From Psychrobium sp051201665 (lineage in GTDB: Bacteria > Pseudomonadota > Gammaproteobacteria > Enterobacterales > Psychrobiaceae), in the NCBI RefSeq assembly GCF_051201665.1, contig NZ_CP179210.1:930001-994000 (forward strand): DNA of 64,000 nt. The letters run 5' to 3'. Each line of letters begins with the position of its first letter. Within the stretch, counting starts at the first letter, position 1. Below the pieces are notes generated by a model that had not been told where the DNA came from, made no database searches, and saw nothing but the letters and a program-made list of their open reading frames with translations. The translations under genes and the position numbers were made by a program. Shown here one piece after another: positions 45,224-54,522 of the stretch.

Positions 45224-46372
45224 ATGGCCTGGAATGAGCCTGGAAATAAGGACAAAGATCCTTGGGGCAATAAAGGTGGTAAAGATCAAGGTCCACCTGA
45301 TCTTGGTGACGTCTTTAATGATTTAAACAAAAAATTCGGTGGAATTTTTGGTGGTAAATCTGGAAAGTCTAGCAATGGTGGCGGTTTGTCGGGCGCCGGC
45401 CTTATGCTTATTCTTGCCCTTGCTGTTGTTGTGTGGGGTGTTAGTGGTTTTTACACCATTAAAGAAGCTGAGCGTGGCGTAGTATTGCGTTTTGGTGAGG
45501 TAGCTGGCGAAGTTGAACCAGGTCTCCACTGGAAACCAACCTTTGTTGATACTGTCGTTCCTGTTGATATTGAAGCAATTCGTTCGTTACCAGCGGCTGG
45601 TTTTATGCTGACACGTGATGAAAATGTTGTTCGCGTTGAAATGGACGTGCAATACCGTGTAATAAACCCTGAAAGCTATTTATTCAGTGCCGTCGATCCG
45701 GCTAACTCGCTAAGTCACGCAACTGACAGTGCGCTGCGTTATGTAGTGGGCCATACAACGATGGATAATTTGTTAACCACAGGTCGTGAACTTGTGCGTC
45801 AACAAACTGAAGTTGAACTGAAAAAGATTATTGAATCATATAATTTAGGTCTAACGATTGTTGATGTTAACTTCTTACCAGCGCGTCCGCCGGAAGAAGT
45901 GAAAGGCTCATTTGATGATGCTATTTCTGCACAAGAAGATGAAGAGCGTTACATTCGTGAAGCAGAAGCTTATGCGTTAAGTATTGAACCGCGCGCGCGT
46001 GGTCAAGTACGTCGTCTAGAGCAAGAAGCTAAGGCGTATAAAGAGCAACAGGTGTTACAAGCGAAAGGTGAAGTCGCACGTTTTGAAAAGCTATTACCTG
46101 CTTATCAAAATGCTAAAGTCGTTACTCGCGAACGTATCTACCTTGATACTATTGAAGAAGTTTACAGTAATACGAATAAAGTAATGCTTGATGTTGAAGG
46201 TGGTAATAACATGATTTACCTACCACTTGACCAAATTCTTAAGCAACATAAAGCGCCAGCGCCAACGCGTAACATGGTTGATAATGTAGTTATTCCTAAA
46301 ACAACTACTTCATCTGTAAACGATTCTCAACGTGGTTATTCACGTGACTCATCACGTCAAGGGAGAAACTAA
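45224..46372 (+). CDS. hflK: FtsH protease modulator HflK
   Basis: 382 residues from the ATG at 45224 (MAWNEPGNKDKDPWG), with GGAG 7 bp upstream. A Gly-rich cytoplasmic N-terminus leads to one membrane segment near 57-78, then an SPFH/prohibitin domain in the periplasm (FYTIKEAERGVVLRFGEVAG) and a coiled-coil. With HflC it forms a large cage around FtsH. The C-terminus is Ser/Arg-rich and probably disordered. Confidence 0.96.
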   Translation: MAWNEPGNKDKDPWGNKGGKDQGPPDLGDVFNDLNKKFGGIFGGKSGKSSNGGGLSGAGLMLILALAVVVWGVSGFYTIKEAERGVVLRFGEVAGEVEPGLHWKPTFVDTVVPVDIEAIRSLPAAGFMLTRDENVVRVEMDVQYRVINPESYLFSAVDPANSLSHATDSALRYVVGHTTMDNLLTTGRELVRQQTEVELKKIIESYNLGLTIVDVNFLPARPPEEVKGSFDDAISAQEDEERYIREAEAYALSIEPRARGQVRRLEQEAKAYKEQQVLQAKGEVARFEKLLPAYQNAKVVTRERIYLDTIEEVYSNTNKVMLDVEGGNNMIYLPLDQILKQHKAPAPTRNMVDNVVIPKTTTSSVNDSQRGYSRDSSRQGRN

Positions 46373-46375
46373 GTC

Positions 46376-47257
46376 ATGGTTCGTATTATTATAATCTTAC
46401 TTAGTGCGGCAGTTATTTTTGCCTATTCATCACTATACGTCATTTATGAAGGTCAACGCGGTATTATCGTTCGTTTCTCTGCTGTGTTAAAAGATGCTAA
46501 CGATCAAACTGAAGTTGTTAAACCTGGTCTTCACATGAAGTTACCACTGTTTGATTCGGTTCGTGTATTAGATGCACGTATCCAAACACTTGATGGTGAT
46601 CCTGACCGCTTCGTTACTTCTGAAAAGAAAGATTTAATCGTTGATTCTTATGTGAAATGGCGCATTAAAGACTTTGCTACTTACTATCTACGTACTGGTG
46701 GTGGTAACAAATTTAACGCTGAAAATATCTTGAAGCAAAAAATCAGTGATGGTTTACGTAGTTCATTTGGTACTCGTACTATCTCACAAATTGTTTCGGG
46801 TGAACGTAGTGAGCTAATGGATGAAGCATTAAAAGAAGCGGCTGTTAAAGCGCAAGATATCGGTGTTGAATTAGTTGATATGCGTGTTAAGCAAATCGAG
46901 CTACCACAAGCGGTTCGAAGCAGTATTTATCAGCGTATGCGCGCAGAGCGCTTAGCTGTAGCTAAAGAGCATCGCTCGAAAGGTAAAGAGCAATCTGAAA
47001 TCATTCGTGCAGATATCGATGCTAAAGTTGCAATCATGATAGCCAACGCCGATTCACAAGCCCGTATTACACGTGGTGAAGGTGACGCGGAAGCTGCAGG
47101 AATTTACGCCAATTCTTACGGTAAAGATCCTGAATTTTTCAGCTTCTTGCGTTCAATGGATGCGTATAAGAAATCGTTTGGTAATTCATCCGATGTGATG
47201 GTTGTTAAACCAGACAATGATTTCTTTAAGTATATGAAGAATCCTAACGCTAAATAA
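46376..47257 (+). CDS. hflC: FtsH protease modulator HflC
   Basis: 293 residues: an N-terminal membrane anchor (IIIILLSAAVIFAYSSLYVI), an SPFH domain (VIYEGQRGIIVRFSAVLK) and a coiled-coil with MRAERLAVAKEHRSKGKEQS. It starts 3 bp after hflK and forms the HflKC complex with it. A terminator follows. Confidence 0.97.
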   Translation: MVRIIIILLSAAVIFAYSSLYVIYEGQRGIIVRFSAVLKDANDQTEVVKPGLHMKLPLFDSVRVLDARIQTLDGDPDRFVTSEKKDLIVDSYVKWRIKDFATYYLRTGGGNKFNAENILKQKISDGLRSSFGTRTISQIVSGERSELMDEALKEAAVKAQDIGVELVDMRVKQIELPQAVRSSIYQRMRAERLAVAKEHRSKGKEQSEIIRADIDAKVAIMIANADSQARITRGEGDAEAAGIYANSYGKDPEFFSFLRSMDAYKKSFGNSSDVMVVKPDNDFFKYMKNPNAK

Positions 47258-47276
47258 AGCATTATGACTGATAACA

Positions 47277-47303
47277 AAACCCAGCTTAATGCTGGGTTTT
47301 TTT
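47277..47303 (+). terminator. Terminator after hflC
   Basis: AACCCAGC / GCTGGGTT stem with loop TTAAT, followed by seven T. It ends the hfq-hflX-hflKC transcript, 20 bp after the hflC stop. Confidence 0.9.
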
Positions 47304-47332
47304 GTTTTAAATCAATCTATTACTAATGAGTA

Positions 47333-47491
47333 ATACCAATTGCATTAAATATTTGCCCACTTGTACTTGTTAAAATTAACTAAAATGGCGTTGCTCTCAA
47401 TCCTAATAGCCAGCTATTAGTCAATCGAGCGCCTTGTTTTAGCTGATTTTCTCTACGCACAACAAGATCACTTACTTAATGCAATTTGTCA
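47333..47491 (+). mobile_element. MITE family 1, copy E, at the 5' end of a truncated chemoreceptor
   Basis: The left end and interior are consensus. The right end is altered (GCAATTTGTCA in place of GCAATTGGTAT), so the terminal repeat is worn or was cut when host DNA was lost. Its ATG is the first codon of the following reading frame. Confidence 0.9.
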
Positions 47492-48558
47492 CCACAGAAA
47501 TTGGTTTTGGTATTTTCGTCTTAATGGTTCTAATCGTTGTATCTATTATCGGACTTGTGATTACACGACGTATTGTTGTTCCTTTAGGAGGAGAGCCAAG
47601 TCGACTAAGCGAAATTTCAAACGCAATTGCTGGCGGCGATTTAACGTCTTCATTTCGAGAAACTAAACGTTCAGGAATTTATTTGGCGATGGCCCAAATG
47701 CAAGAACGATTAAATAGTTTGCTCAGTGATGTGTTTAACGCGACTCAGTCACTAGAGTCTCAAGCTCAACAGGTTGCACAGATATCACAGCAAACCAGCT
47801 CAACGATTAATGACGAACGTCAACAAACTGAACTCGTTGCCTCGGCGATTACGCAAATGAGCGCCAATGTAGATCATGTTGTAAATTCTGCACAGGCGAC
47901 GGCATCGGCAGCTAGAGAAGTGTCGGATGAAGCGTTAAGCGGACAGCAAGTAGTCGCCAAAACTGTCGATTCAATTATGACAATGCAGCAACAAGTTGAC
48001 AGTACAACGGCAAATATTCGTGAACTTGTTAATTACAGCAATAGTATTGGCACGGTCGTTGATGTGATTAAAGGTATTTCAGAGCAAACAAATTTGTTAG
48101 CGCTTAATGCAGCTATTGAAGCCGCTCGCGCAGGCGAACAAGGGCGTGGTTTTGCGGTGGTCGCCGATAAAGTAAGGCTTCTTGCACAGCGAACCAACGA
48201 TTCAACGCAAGACATTCAAAACATGATTACTAAACTTCAAGTTGATGCCGAAGAGTCGGCCAAGCAAATGGAAGTGACATTAACATTGGCTGGCGATACG
48301 TCTGATAATGCGAAAAATACTGATAAGATACTTAATGGCATCATCGATGGCATAAATAAAATTAGTACCATGAACGGTGAAATGGCAGAAGCGATTGCAC
48401 AACAGTCTGACGTAACAAATGAAATAGAAATTAGTATTACCAAGATTAGTGATATGTCGGTTGAAACATCCTCTGGGGCGTCAAATTCACATAGTGCGAG
48501 TCAACTGGTGTCGCAACTAAATGCATCTGTTTCAACATTCAAATTAAAAAAACAATAA
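47479..48558 (+). pseudogene. Methyl-accepting chemotaxis protein, 5'-truncated
   Basis: An open frame of 359 codons starts at the ATG inside the MITE end (MQFVTTEIGF). It contains one membrane segment (FVLMVLIVVSIIGLVI), a HAMP-like linker (RRIVVPLGGEPSRLSEIS) and a complete signalling domain (SEQTNLLALNAAIEAARAGE). A normal receptor has another membrane segment and a periplasmic sensor before this point. Those are gone, and the gene's promoter with them, up to the element 3' of hflC. No ribosome site precedes the ATG. If expressed, it could form a sensorless signalling module. Confidence 0.8.
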
Positions 48559-48718
48559 AAATTAGCCAGTTAAAAGTTAATTTTAAGCAAGTCAATTCAA
48601 GGGCTAACTGCCCTTGATTGGTGCATATTTTATTAAGCTGATAAATGTGAACTTATTGCTAGATCTGGCGCAAAAATCTGTTAGAATTCCGCTTTAATTT
48701 CAAACCGTGAACAAAACA

Positions 48719-50014
48719 ATGGCAAATAATGTAGTTGTGCTCGGCACCCAATGGGGCGACGAGGGTAAAGGTAAGATTGTTGATCTATTAACTGACAGCG
48801 CTAAATACGCAGTTCGTTATCAAGGTGGTCACAATGCTGGTCATACACTAGTAATTGATGGTGAAAAAACTGTTCTTCACCTTATTCCTTCTGGCATTTT
48901 GCGTGATGACTTAATGAGCATCATTGGTAATGGCGTAGTTTTATCTCCAGCTGCACTGCTTGAAGAAATGAAAATGCTTGAAGCGCGCGGTGTGCCAGTT
49001 CGCGATCGTCTTCGCATCAGTGAAGCATGTCCATTAATTCTTCCTTATCACATTGCACTTGACCAAGCGCGTGAAGTTGCCCGTGGTAACAAAGCAATTG
49101 GTACTACAGGTCGTGGTATCGGTCCTGCGTATGAAGACAAAGCTAGCCGCCGTGCATTACGTGTTGGTGATTTGTTTGATACAGAAAAATTTGCAGCTAA
49201 GTTAAAAGAAGTCATGGAATACCACAACTTCGTATTAACTAACTACTACAAAGTAGATGGCGTTGATTACCAAAAGACACTCGATGAGACTTTAGAAGTT
49301 GCTGACTTACTAAAATCTATGGTTGTTGATGTTACTGAATTACTTGATAACGCTCGTAAGACTGGCGAAAAAATCATGTTTGAAGGTGCACAAGGTACAT
49401 TGTTAGATATTGACCACGGTACTTACCCATACGTAACATCATCAAACACTACTGCTGGCGGCGTTGCTACTGGTACTGGTTTTGGTCCATGTCACGTTGA
49501 GTATGTGTTAGGTATTATCAAAGCTTACACAACACGTGTTGGTTCAGGTCCTTTCCCTACTGAACAATTCAACGATATTGGTCAATACTTAGCTGACAAA
49601 GGTCATGAAGTTGGTGCAACTACTGGTCGTGGTCGTCGTTGTGGTTGGTTAGATTTAGTGGCAATGCGCCGCGCTATCCAACTAAACAGTATCACTGGTT
49701 TATGTCTAACTAAATTAGACGTATTAGATGGTATTGAAGAACTTAACCTATGTACTGGTTACAAACTAGAAGATGGTACAGTAACTAACGTTGCACCAAT
49801 GTCAGCTGATGACTTTGAGAAAGTAACGCCAGTTTACGAAACTATGCCTGGTTGGTCTGATGTTACTGTTGGTCAAACTGATCACAGTAAATTGCCACAA
49901 GCTGCATTAGATTACATTGCGCGTATTGAAGAAATTCTAGAAGTGCCAATCGATATTATCTCTACCGGTCCAGATCGTGTTGAGACTATCGTACTAACTA
50001 ACCCATTCGCTTAA
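48719..50014 (+). CDS. purA: Adenylosuccinate synthetase
   Basis: 431 residues from the ATG at 48719 (MANNVVVLGTQWGDEGKGKI); a GTG 12 bp upstream is less likely, judging by the E. coli protein of 432 residues. The P-loop QWGDEGKGKIVDLL, YQGGHNAGHT, TTGRGIGPAYEDK and GRGRRCGWLD are present. It makes adenylosuccinate from IMP, Asp and GTP, the first committed step to AMP. Codon use looks like that of a highly expressed gene. A terminator follows. Confidence 0.98.
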   Translation: MANNVVVLGTQWGDEGKGKIVDLLTDSAKYAVRYQGGHNAGHTLVIDGEKTVLHLIPSGILRDDLMSIIGNGVVLSPAALLEEMKMLEARGVPVRDRLRISEACPLILPYHIALDQAREVARGNKAIGTTGRGIGPAYEDKASRRALRVGDLFDTEKFAAKLKEVMEYHNFVLTNYYKVDGVDYQKTLDETLEVADLLKSMVVDVTELLDNARKTGEKIMFEGAQGTLLDIDHGTYPYVTSSNTTAGGVATGTGFGPCHVEYVLGIIKAYTTRVGSGPFPTEQFNDIGQYLADKGHEVGATTGRGRRCGWLDLVAMRRAIQLNSITGLCLTKLDVLDGIEELNLCTGYKLEDGTVTNVAPMSADDFEKVTPVYETMPGWSDVTVGQTDHSKLPQAALDYIARIEEILEVPIDIISTGPDRVETIVLTNPFA

Positions 50015-50040
50015 TCACTGATTAAAAGAATGTGTTAATA

Positions 50041-50066
50041 AAGCCTCGCTACTGCGGGGCTTTTTT
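50041..50066 (+). terminator. Terminator after purA
   Basis: GCCTCGC / GCGGGGC stem (one G-U), loop TACT, then six T, 27 bp after the stop. Confidence 0.9.
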
Positions 50067-50195
50067 GTTATCAGCCAAATACTAAGTTAATCGCGTTAAA
50101 ATGCCTTCAGTGATTAATAGGGTCGATAAGAATACAAATAGTAGTTTTACTATTTATAATAAAGCTTCAATTGCAATTAAAAGGATCTTTGCTCT

Positions 50196-51335
50196 GTGAA
50201 AAAAATTTATCTAAAGCTAGCGTTAGTAATATCTATATATTTTACGTATGGCTGTGCTACACAATCAGATTTTCAATATGATGTAAAGAAAGTGAATAAG
50301 AGTTACCAGTATCTCTCTGATAATGTTAATTATGAAGAATATGATGAGATTGATGTCTCCAGAGCGGAGCAGCATATAGATATTCTCACTTCTTTTTTGG
50401 AAAAGCACCCCATAAGCCCAAAGGATGAAGTGTCATTACGTCATGCAAGAGCTAAAGCGATTTATGCCGTTAATACGGTACACTTTTTAAATGAGGAAGA
50501 AGTGAATGCTGAGCAGGACGACATTGCAGTTGGAGATATTAAATTTGTCGTAAAAAATAATAGAGACCCTTATAAAGCGAAACGTTTTTATCGTGATGCT
50601 GGGCAAATTATTCGTCATTTAACAGATAATAAAGCTTTGGCATTTTATTATTACGCCAAATGCGCTGAACTAGATGAAGGCTCCTGCCAAAATGTAATTG
50701 CACATGGTTTTTTTGACGGGAGTTTTGAAGTGCCTGTTAATATAAAGGAATCTATATATTGGCATACTAGAGCTTATAGAACGCAGTTGAACTATGGATG
50801 TGCTGGCATTTATTCTTCGAGTAGCCTCGTACATATTACCTTTCTTTTTCCTGAACTCTCTGATGAAAATTGGAAAGAGTGGTTGAAAAGGAAAAATGAA
50901 CTTAAAAAACAAATGGGAAATAATTTCAGACAGAAGTATTGTGGGTTTAGTCCTGAAGACCATTTTTCTGACTATGTAATTCATATGTTGAATGGTGAAA
51001 AAAATACAAAGCTATTGCAGTTGGCCATTGCATCTTCAAGTTCTTCAAAACAACAGAAAATGTATCAAGCTTTACTAGAGAATAATGACCTTGATTTGGC
51101 TTATAGTTTTTTCCTTAACAGATCGTTATCAAGTAAGGAACCACTTTGCACGTCGGCTCTAGACCTGTTATTAGTATCAAAGCATGTAAAAAATAACAGT
51201 GTTAGAAAAAATTTAGAACTGTATTTTTCAAATTTAGAAAACTCAGAGTGTCGATTTAGCAGAACCGTAATTAAGTATCTAGAAAAAGACAATACCGAAG
51301 ATACTAATGAGGTATTTAAGAAAGTAGATGCTTAA
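50196..51335 (+). CDS. Hypothetical lipoprotein with Sel1-like segment
   Basis: 379 residues. An N-terminal signal has the lipobox FTYGC (Cys20). The middle has a Sel1/TPR-like helical stretch (KALAFYYYAKCAELDEGSC, NIKESIYWHTRAY), and the rest is helical and Ser/Asn-rich. AAAAGGATC upstream of a GTG start fits a ribosome site. The base composition is clearly more AT-rich than in purA next to it, suggesting transfer or weak constraint. No specific family is recognised. It is probably an outer membrane-anchored periplasmic protein. Confidence 0.75.
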   Translation: MKKIYLKLALVISIYFTYGCATQSDFQYDVKKVNKSYQYLSDNVNYEEYDEIDVSRAEQHIDILTSFLEKHPISPKDEVSLRHARAKAIYAVNTVHFLNEEEVNAEQDDIAVGDIKFVVKNNRDPYKAKRFYRDAGQIIRHLTDNKALAFYYYAKCAELDEGSCQNVIAHGFFDGSFEVPVNIKESIYWHTRAYRTQLNYGCAGIYSSSSLVHITFLFPELSDENWKEWLKRKNELKKQMGNNFRQKYCGFSPEDHFSDYVIHMLNGEKNTKLLQLAIASSSSSKQQKMYQALLENNDLDLAYSFFLNRSLSSKEPLCTSALDLLLVSKHVKNNSVRKNLELYFSNLENSECRFSRTVIKYLEKDNTEDTNEVFKKVDA

Positions 51336-51725
51336 GTTACTAATCGATTGACCAAATTTGTTGAGTCATTATTAGAAGATTAAGAATCTGGCAACAACGA
51401 ATTCGCTTGTTTTTAATGATTATGGAAAGACAATAGTAACGGCATTCGTTCGGTATCACCGTGATAAAATTAAGAAAAACCCTTTGATAGAGGAGAGGGA
51501 CTATTCACGGTTTATGATACTACTTAGCCTATTACGTTTGGTAATAAATTGTACCTAAGGGCGATTAAATGGTGTGGCTGTCGTTAATCACCTGAATATT
51601 GGTGACGTTCCGGTTAACTAACACCGGAATAACGCTAATTCATACGATATGAAACACTCTTTGGTTCCTAATGTTAAATTAATTGAGTTAGTCGGAGATT
51701 ACTAACTCAATTGAATCGATCATTA
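51336..51725. other. Gene-free region with a 12-bp inverted repeat
   Basis: No coding region is supported. An inverted repeat AATTGAGTTAGT (51681-51692) / ACTAACTCAATT (51701-51712) lacks a T run. A smaller GTTCCGGT / ACACCGGAAT hairpin lies near 51608-51632. Nothing else is recognised. Confidence 0.5.
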
Positions 51726-51833
51726 TCAATCATCCCGCTCACATCCATCATCCCATTGTGTTACGTCAATGTGATTAATGAAATAGATTAAGTCGTTTAC
51801 CCGTTCAAATGATTCTTTCATGTAGTTCAGCAT
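51726..51833 (-). CDS. Possible 35-residue small protein
   Basis: The ATG at 51833 is preceded by AGGAAC at a suitable distance and opens MLNYMKESFERVNDL, ending WDDGCERDD before TGA. An amphipathic helix with an acidic tail is plausible. No family is known; it rests only on start signals and composition. Confidence 0.35.
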   Translation of the reverse strand: MLNYMKESFERVNDLIYFINHIDVTQWDDGCERDD

Positions 51834-51940
51834 AACAAGTTCCTAGTGAAATAAGTAAAGCCTCATTGCTTTACTATTTCACTTTATCCAGTGAGCATAA
51901 TTGCTACAAACGAAAAAAATTCACTTAGAGGTGAATGTGA

Positions 51941-52819
51941 TTAATTAGTACGAAATGTTTGATTTACCCATTGTGAAAACAACGTCAATTCAGGACGATT
52001 ATTGAGGTTTTCGTGCTGAATTAAAAAATAACGATCGTTTGTATCTAGCACGCAATCAAATAGAGGCACCAGAGAATTGTCATCAAACCACGCTTGACTG
52101 ATTGGTAATGGAATTAACGCAACGCCCATACCTTGCTGAGCGGCTCGTGCAATACCATACATGCTATCAAGTTGAATGATTTGTTGAGGATCGAAATCGT
52201 CGATACTGGCAAGCTCTGCCCATTGATGCCATGCCCATGGCCGGCTGCGATGCAAAATCAAAGGAAATTGATTAAGGGATTGTGGCGATTGATTAAATTG
52301 TTCGAACACCTGAGGATTGCAAGCGGGGACATAACGCATCGGAAATAGCTCGTTAACGATGCTAGCATTAGGTTGACCGCTCGATAATACGATGGATAAA
52401 TCCGCCAAAGGCGATGCTTGTTCTCCAACACTCATCATTTCGAGTTGTAAATTAATGTCAGGATATTTTTCTGACCATTGCTTGAGCTTGGGAATAAATA
52501 ATTCACTGGCGAAAAATTCAGGCAACGCAATGACAATGGTCTTGTTTGAAGTGCGCTGGGTGAATTCACTGATAGTTGATTCCAACTCATGGATAATTGG
52601 TGATACAGATTGATAAAACTGTTTTCCCATCGCACTTAAGGTAATAGCGCGCGTACCGCGAATAAACAGCTCTGTTCCTAATTGCTCCTCCAGCTGTTTA
52701 ATTTGATGACTTACCGCTGACGGCGTGAGATAAAGCTGGGATGCGGCGTGTTTAAAACTAAGACATTTAGCGGCAACACAAAAAGAACGCAAGCCTCTAA
52801 TAGGCGTTTGAATAGACAT
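51941..52819 (-). CDS. LysR-family transcriptional regulator (GcvA-like)
   Basis: 292 residues. The N-terminal winged helix (RGLRSFCVAAKCLSFKHAAS, LYLTPSAVSHQIKQLEEQLG) is followed by a substrate-binding domain of the GcvA/AmpR group (IHELESTISEF onward, YGIARAAQQGMGVALIPLP). The effector and targets are unknown. It stands alone. Target genes are often divergent, but the region upstream holds only a candidate small RNA. Confidence 0.9.
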   Translation of the reverse strand: MSIQTPIRGLRSFCVAAKCLSFKHAASQLYLTPSAVSHQIKQLEEQLGTELFIRGTRAITLSAMGKQFYQSVSPIIHELESTISEFTQRTSNKTIVIALPEFFASELFIPKLKQWSEKYPDINLQLEMMSVGEQASPLADLSIVLSSGQPNASIVNELFPMRYVPACNPQVFEQFNQSPQSLNQFPLILHRSRPWAWHQWAELASIDDFDPQQIIQLDSMYGIARAAQQGMGVALIPLPISQAWFDDNSLVPLFDCVLDTNDRYFLIQHENLNNRPELTLFSQWVNQTFRTN

Positions 52820-52991
52820 AAAGTAGACTTAATTGATAATAACAATCTTTACACAGCAAGCGATGTTCCATATTTTAAGTAATTGATTATTAGTGTTTTT
52901 GTGGTCATTTACAGCGAGGTATTGCACCTTTTTGGTGCAGTCATTCCTTGTTTAGAGCACTTATACTAAATTAGTAAGTAATGGATAGATG

Positions 52992-53103
52992 AAAAAAAGC
53001 ACCGAACAAACGGTGCCTTAAATGGAGCAAAAATAAGAAGCCAAGTTGGCTTTCCCAATGGGAGTCTAAGTGTCTAAAAGAAACGTTGGGGAATCTTTAA
53101 AAC
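52992..53103 (-). ncRNA. Candidate Hfq-type small RNA
   Basis: On the minus strand, TTGCTG (53133-53138), a 17-nt spacer and TATGAT (53110-53115) form a good sigma70 promoter. About 105 nt further an intrinsic terminator follows (GGCACCG-TTTGTT-CGGTGC and seven T, 52992-53018). Between them lie an AAGCCAACTTGGCTT hairpin (53039-53053) and a U-rich stretch. There is no reading frame. Gene function is inferred from signals only. Confidence 0.5.
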
Positions 53104-53203
53104 AAGTTCATCATAGGTTGATGGCGTGTTGACAGCAAATGAGTTAAATTCACTGACAGATGAGAAAAATTATTGCGTTTAGATATTGTGCAGGAGCTCA
53201 GTG

Positions 53204-53683
53204 ATGAAAAGTGTGTATTTGTTTGATTGGGGCGATACTCTGATGGTTGATATCAAAAATTCATCAGGAAAAATGCGTGATTGGGAAACAGTTATCGCTA
53301 TTGATTGCGCGCAAGAAACGTTAAAGTATTTATCACAAAACGCTAAGCTTTATATTGCCACTGGCGCAGCAGAATCAAAAGAGAGCGATATACGTGCGGC
53401 GTTTTCACGCGTCAATTTAGACTGCTATATTGATGGTTATTTTTGCTGTGACAATATCGGCGTAAATAAAGGCGATAGTGACTTTCTGCCTCGCATAGTC
53501 AAGAAATTAGATGTTAATCCTAAGCAATGTTATATGGTTGGTGATAGCTTGGATAAGGATATTTATCCTGCATTGGCAGCAGGCATTAAACCAATTTGGT
53601 TTAATGCTAATGGGCGAATAAACACAGGCATTGAACCGGTCTATTCCATTCGCTGTCTGTCTCAATTAAAGCAAGGCCGTTAA
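53204..53683 (+). CDS. HAD-superfamily hydrolase
   Basis: 159 residues from the ATG at 53204, with AGGAGC 7 bp upstream. Motif I is FDWGDTLM (nucleophile Asp followed by Gly-Asp), motif II Thr is in YIATGAAES, and motif IV is MVGDSLDKDIYPALAAG. It has no clear cap domain, so it is a small phosphatase, possibly nucleotide- or sugar-phosphate directed. It is probably co-transcribed with the phzF-like gene 25 bp downstream. Confidence 0.88.
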   Translation: MKSVYLFDWGDTLMVDIKNSSGKMRDWETVIAIDCAQETLKYLSQNAKLYIATGAAESKESDIRAAFSRVNLDCYIDGYFCCDNIGVNKGDSDFLPRIVKKLDVNPKQCYMVGDSLDKDIYPALAAGIKPIWFNANGRINTGIEPVYSIRCLSQLKQGR

Positions 53684-53708
53684 ATATTCGGCCCATGAAG
53701 GAAAGATA

Positions 53709-54503
53709 ATGAAATTATCAATGGACATAGTTGATGCGTTTACATGCCGTCAATTCAAAGGGAATTCTGCCGCGGTTATCTTACTTGATGAATGGCTAAG
53801 CACAGATTTAATGCAATCTATTGCGATGGAAAACAATCTCTCTGAAACTGCTTTTGTCGTGCAAAGAGTAGCTGATTATCATATCCGTTGGTTTTCACCA
53901 TTAACTGAAATTGATTTTTGTGGCCACGCAACTTTGGCAGCAAGCTCAGTATTATTTAAACAAGTACCAGCGATTTCAAAACTTACGATCTTCGCAGAAG
54001 CTGTTGGAGCGCTAACAATAATTAAAAAAGCAGACGGTAGTATTCAAATGGACTTTCCAAATCGAATGCCCTCGCCCGTTGCGCAAATACCAGTTACCTT
54101 ACTTGAGGGATTGTCTGCTCAACCCGCCAAAGTGCTTCGTAATGACCAAGCATATTTTGCTATTTTTAACGATGTAAGTACGGTGAAATCACTTGAAACG
54201 AATAGTGAATTGCTAAAGCAATTAGCACCCTATGATGTGGTGGTGTCAGCGCCTGATAGTGGGCAAGAATATGATTTCATTTCTCGTTATTTTTGGCCCG
54301 CTAATGGCGGTGATGAAGATCCTGTGACGGGATCTATTCATACTGGGTTAGGGCCTTATTGGGCTCAGGAATTAGGTATTAATTCTTTAACCGCCTATCA
54401 AGCCTCTAAACGTGGTGGGGTTTTGTTTTGCCAGGTAACTGAAGAGCGAGTGCTTATTTCTGGTCATGCAGTTCATTATCTTAATCGCACTATTACGGTG
54501 TAG
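53709..54503 (+). CDS. PhzF family isomerase/epimerase-like protein
   Basis: 264 residues: MDIVDAFTCRQFKGNSAAVI at the N-terminus, NLSETAFV with the catalytic Glu, FCGHATLAAS, and DPVTGSIHTGLGPYWAQELG. Members include PhzF (phenazine synthesis) and many with unknown substrate such as YddE. There are no phenazine genes nearby, so the substrate is not predicted. AAGGAAAG precedes the ATG. Confidence 0.9.
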   Translation: MKLSMDIVDAFTCRQFKGNSAAVILLDEWLSTDLMQSIAMENNLSETAFVVQRVADYHIRWFSPLTEIDFCGHATLAASSVLFKQVPAISKLTIFAEAVGALTIIKKADGSIQMDFPNRMPSPVAQIPVTLLEGLSAQPAKVLRNDQAYFAIFNDVSTVKSLETNSELLKQLAPYDVVVSAPDSGQEYDFISRYFWPANGGDEDPVTGSIHTGLGPYWAQELGINSLTAYQASKRGGVLFCQVTEERVLISGHAVHYLNRTITV

Positions 54504-54522
54504 TGCCATCAATTGTCGGCAA

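Noticed and set aside
51681..51712. 12-bp inverted repeat as an intrinsic terminator
   Set aside because: No T run on either side and it is about 350 bp from the nearest gene end; left as an unexplained hairpin.
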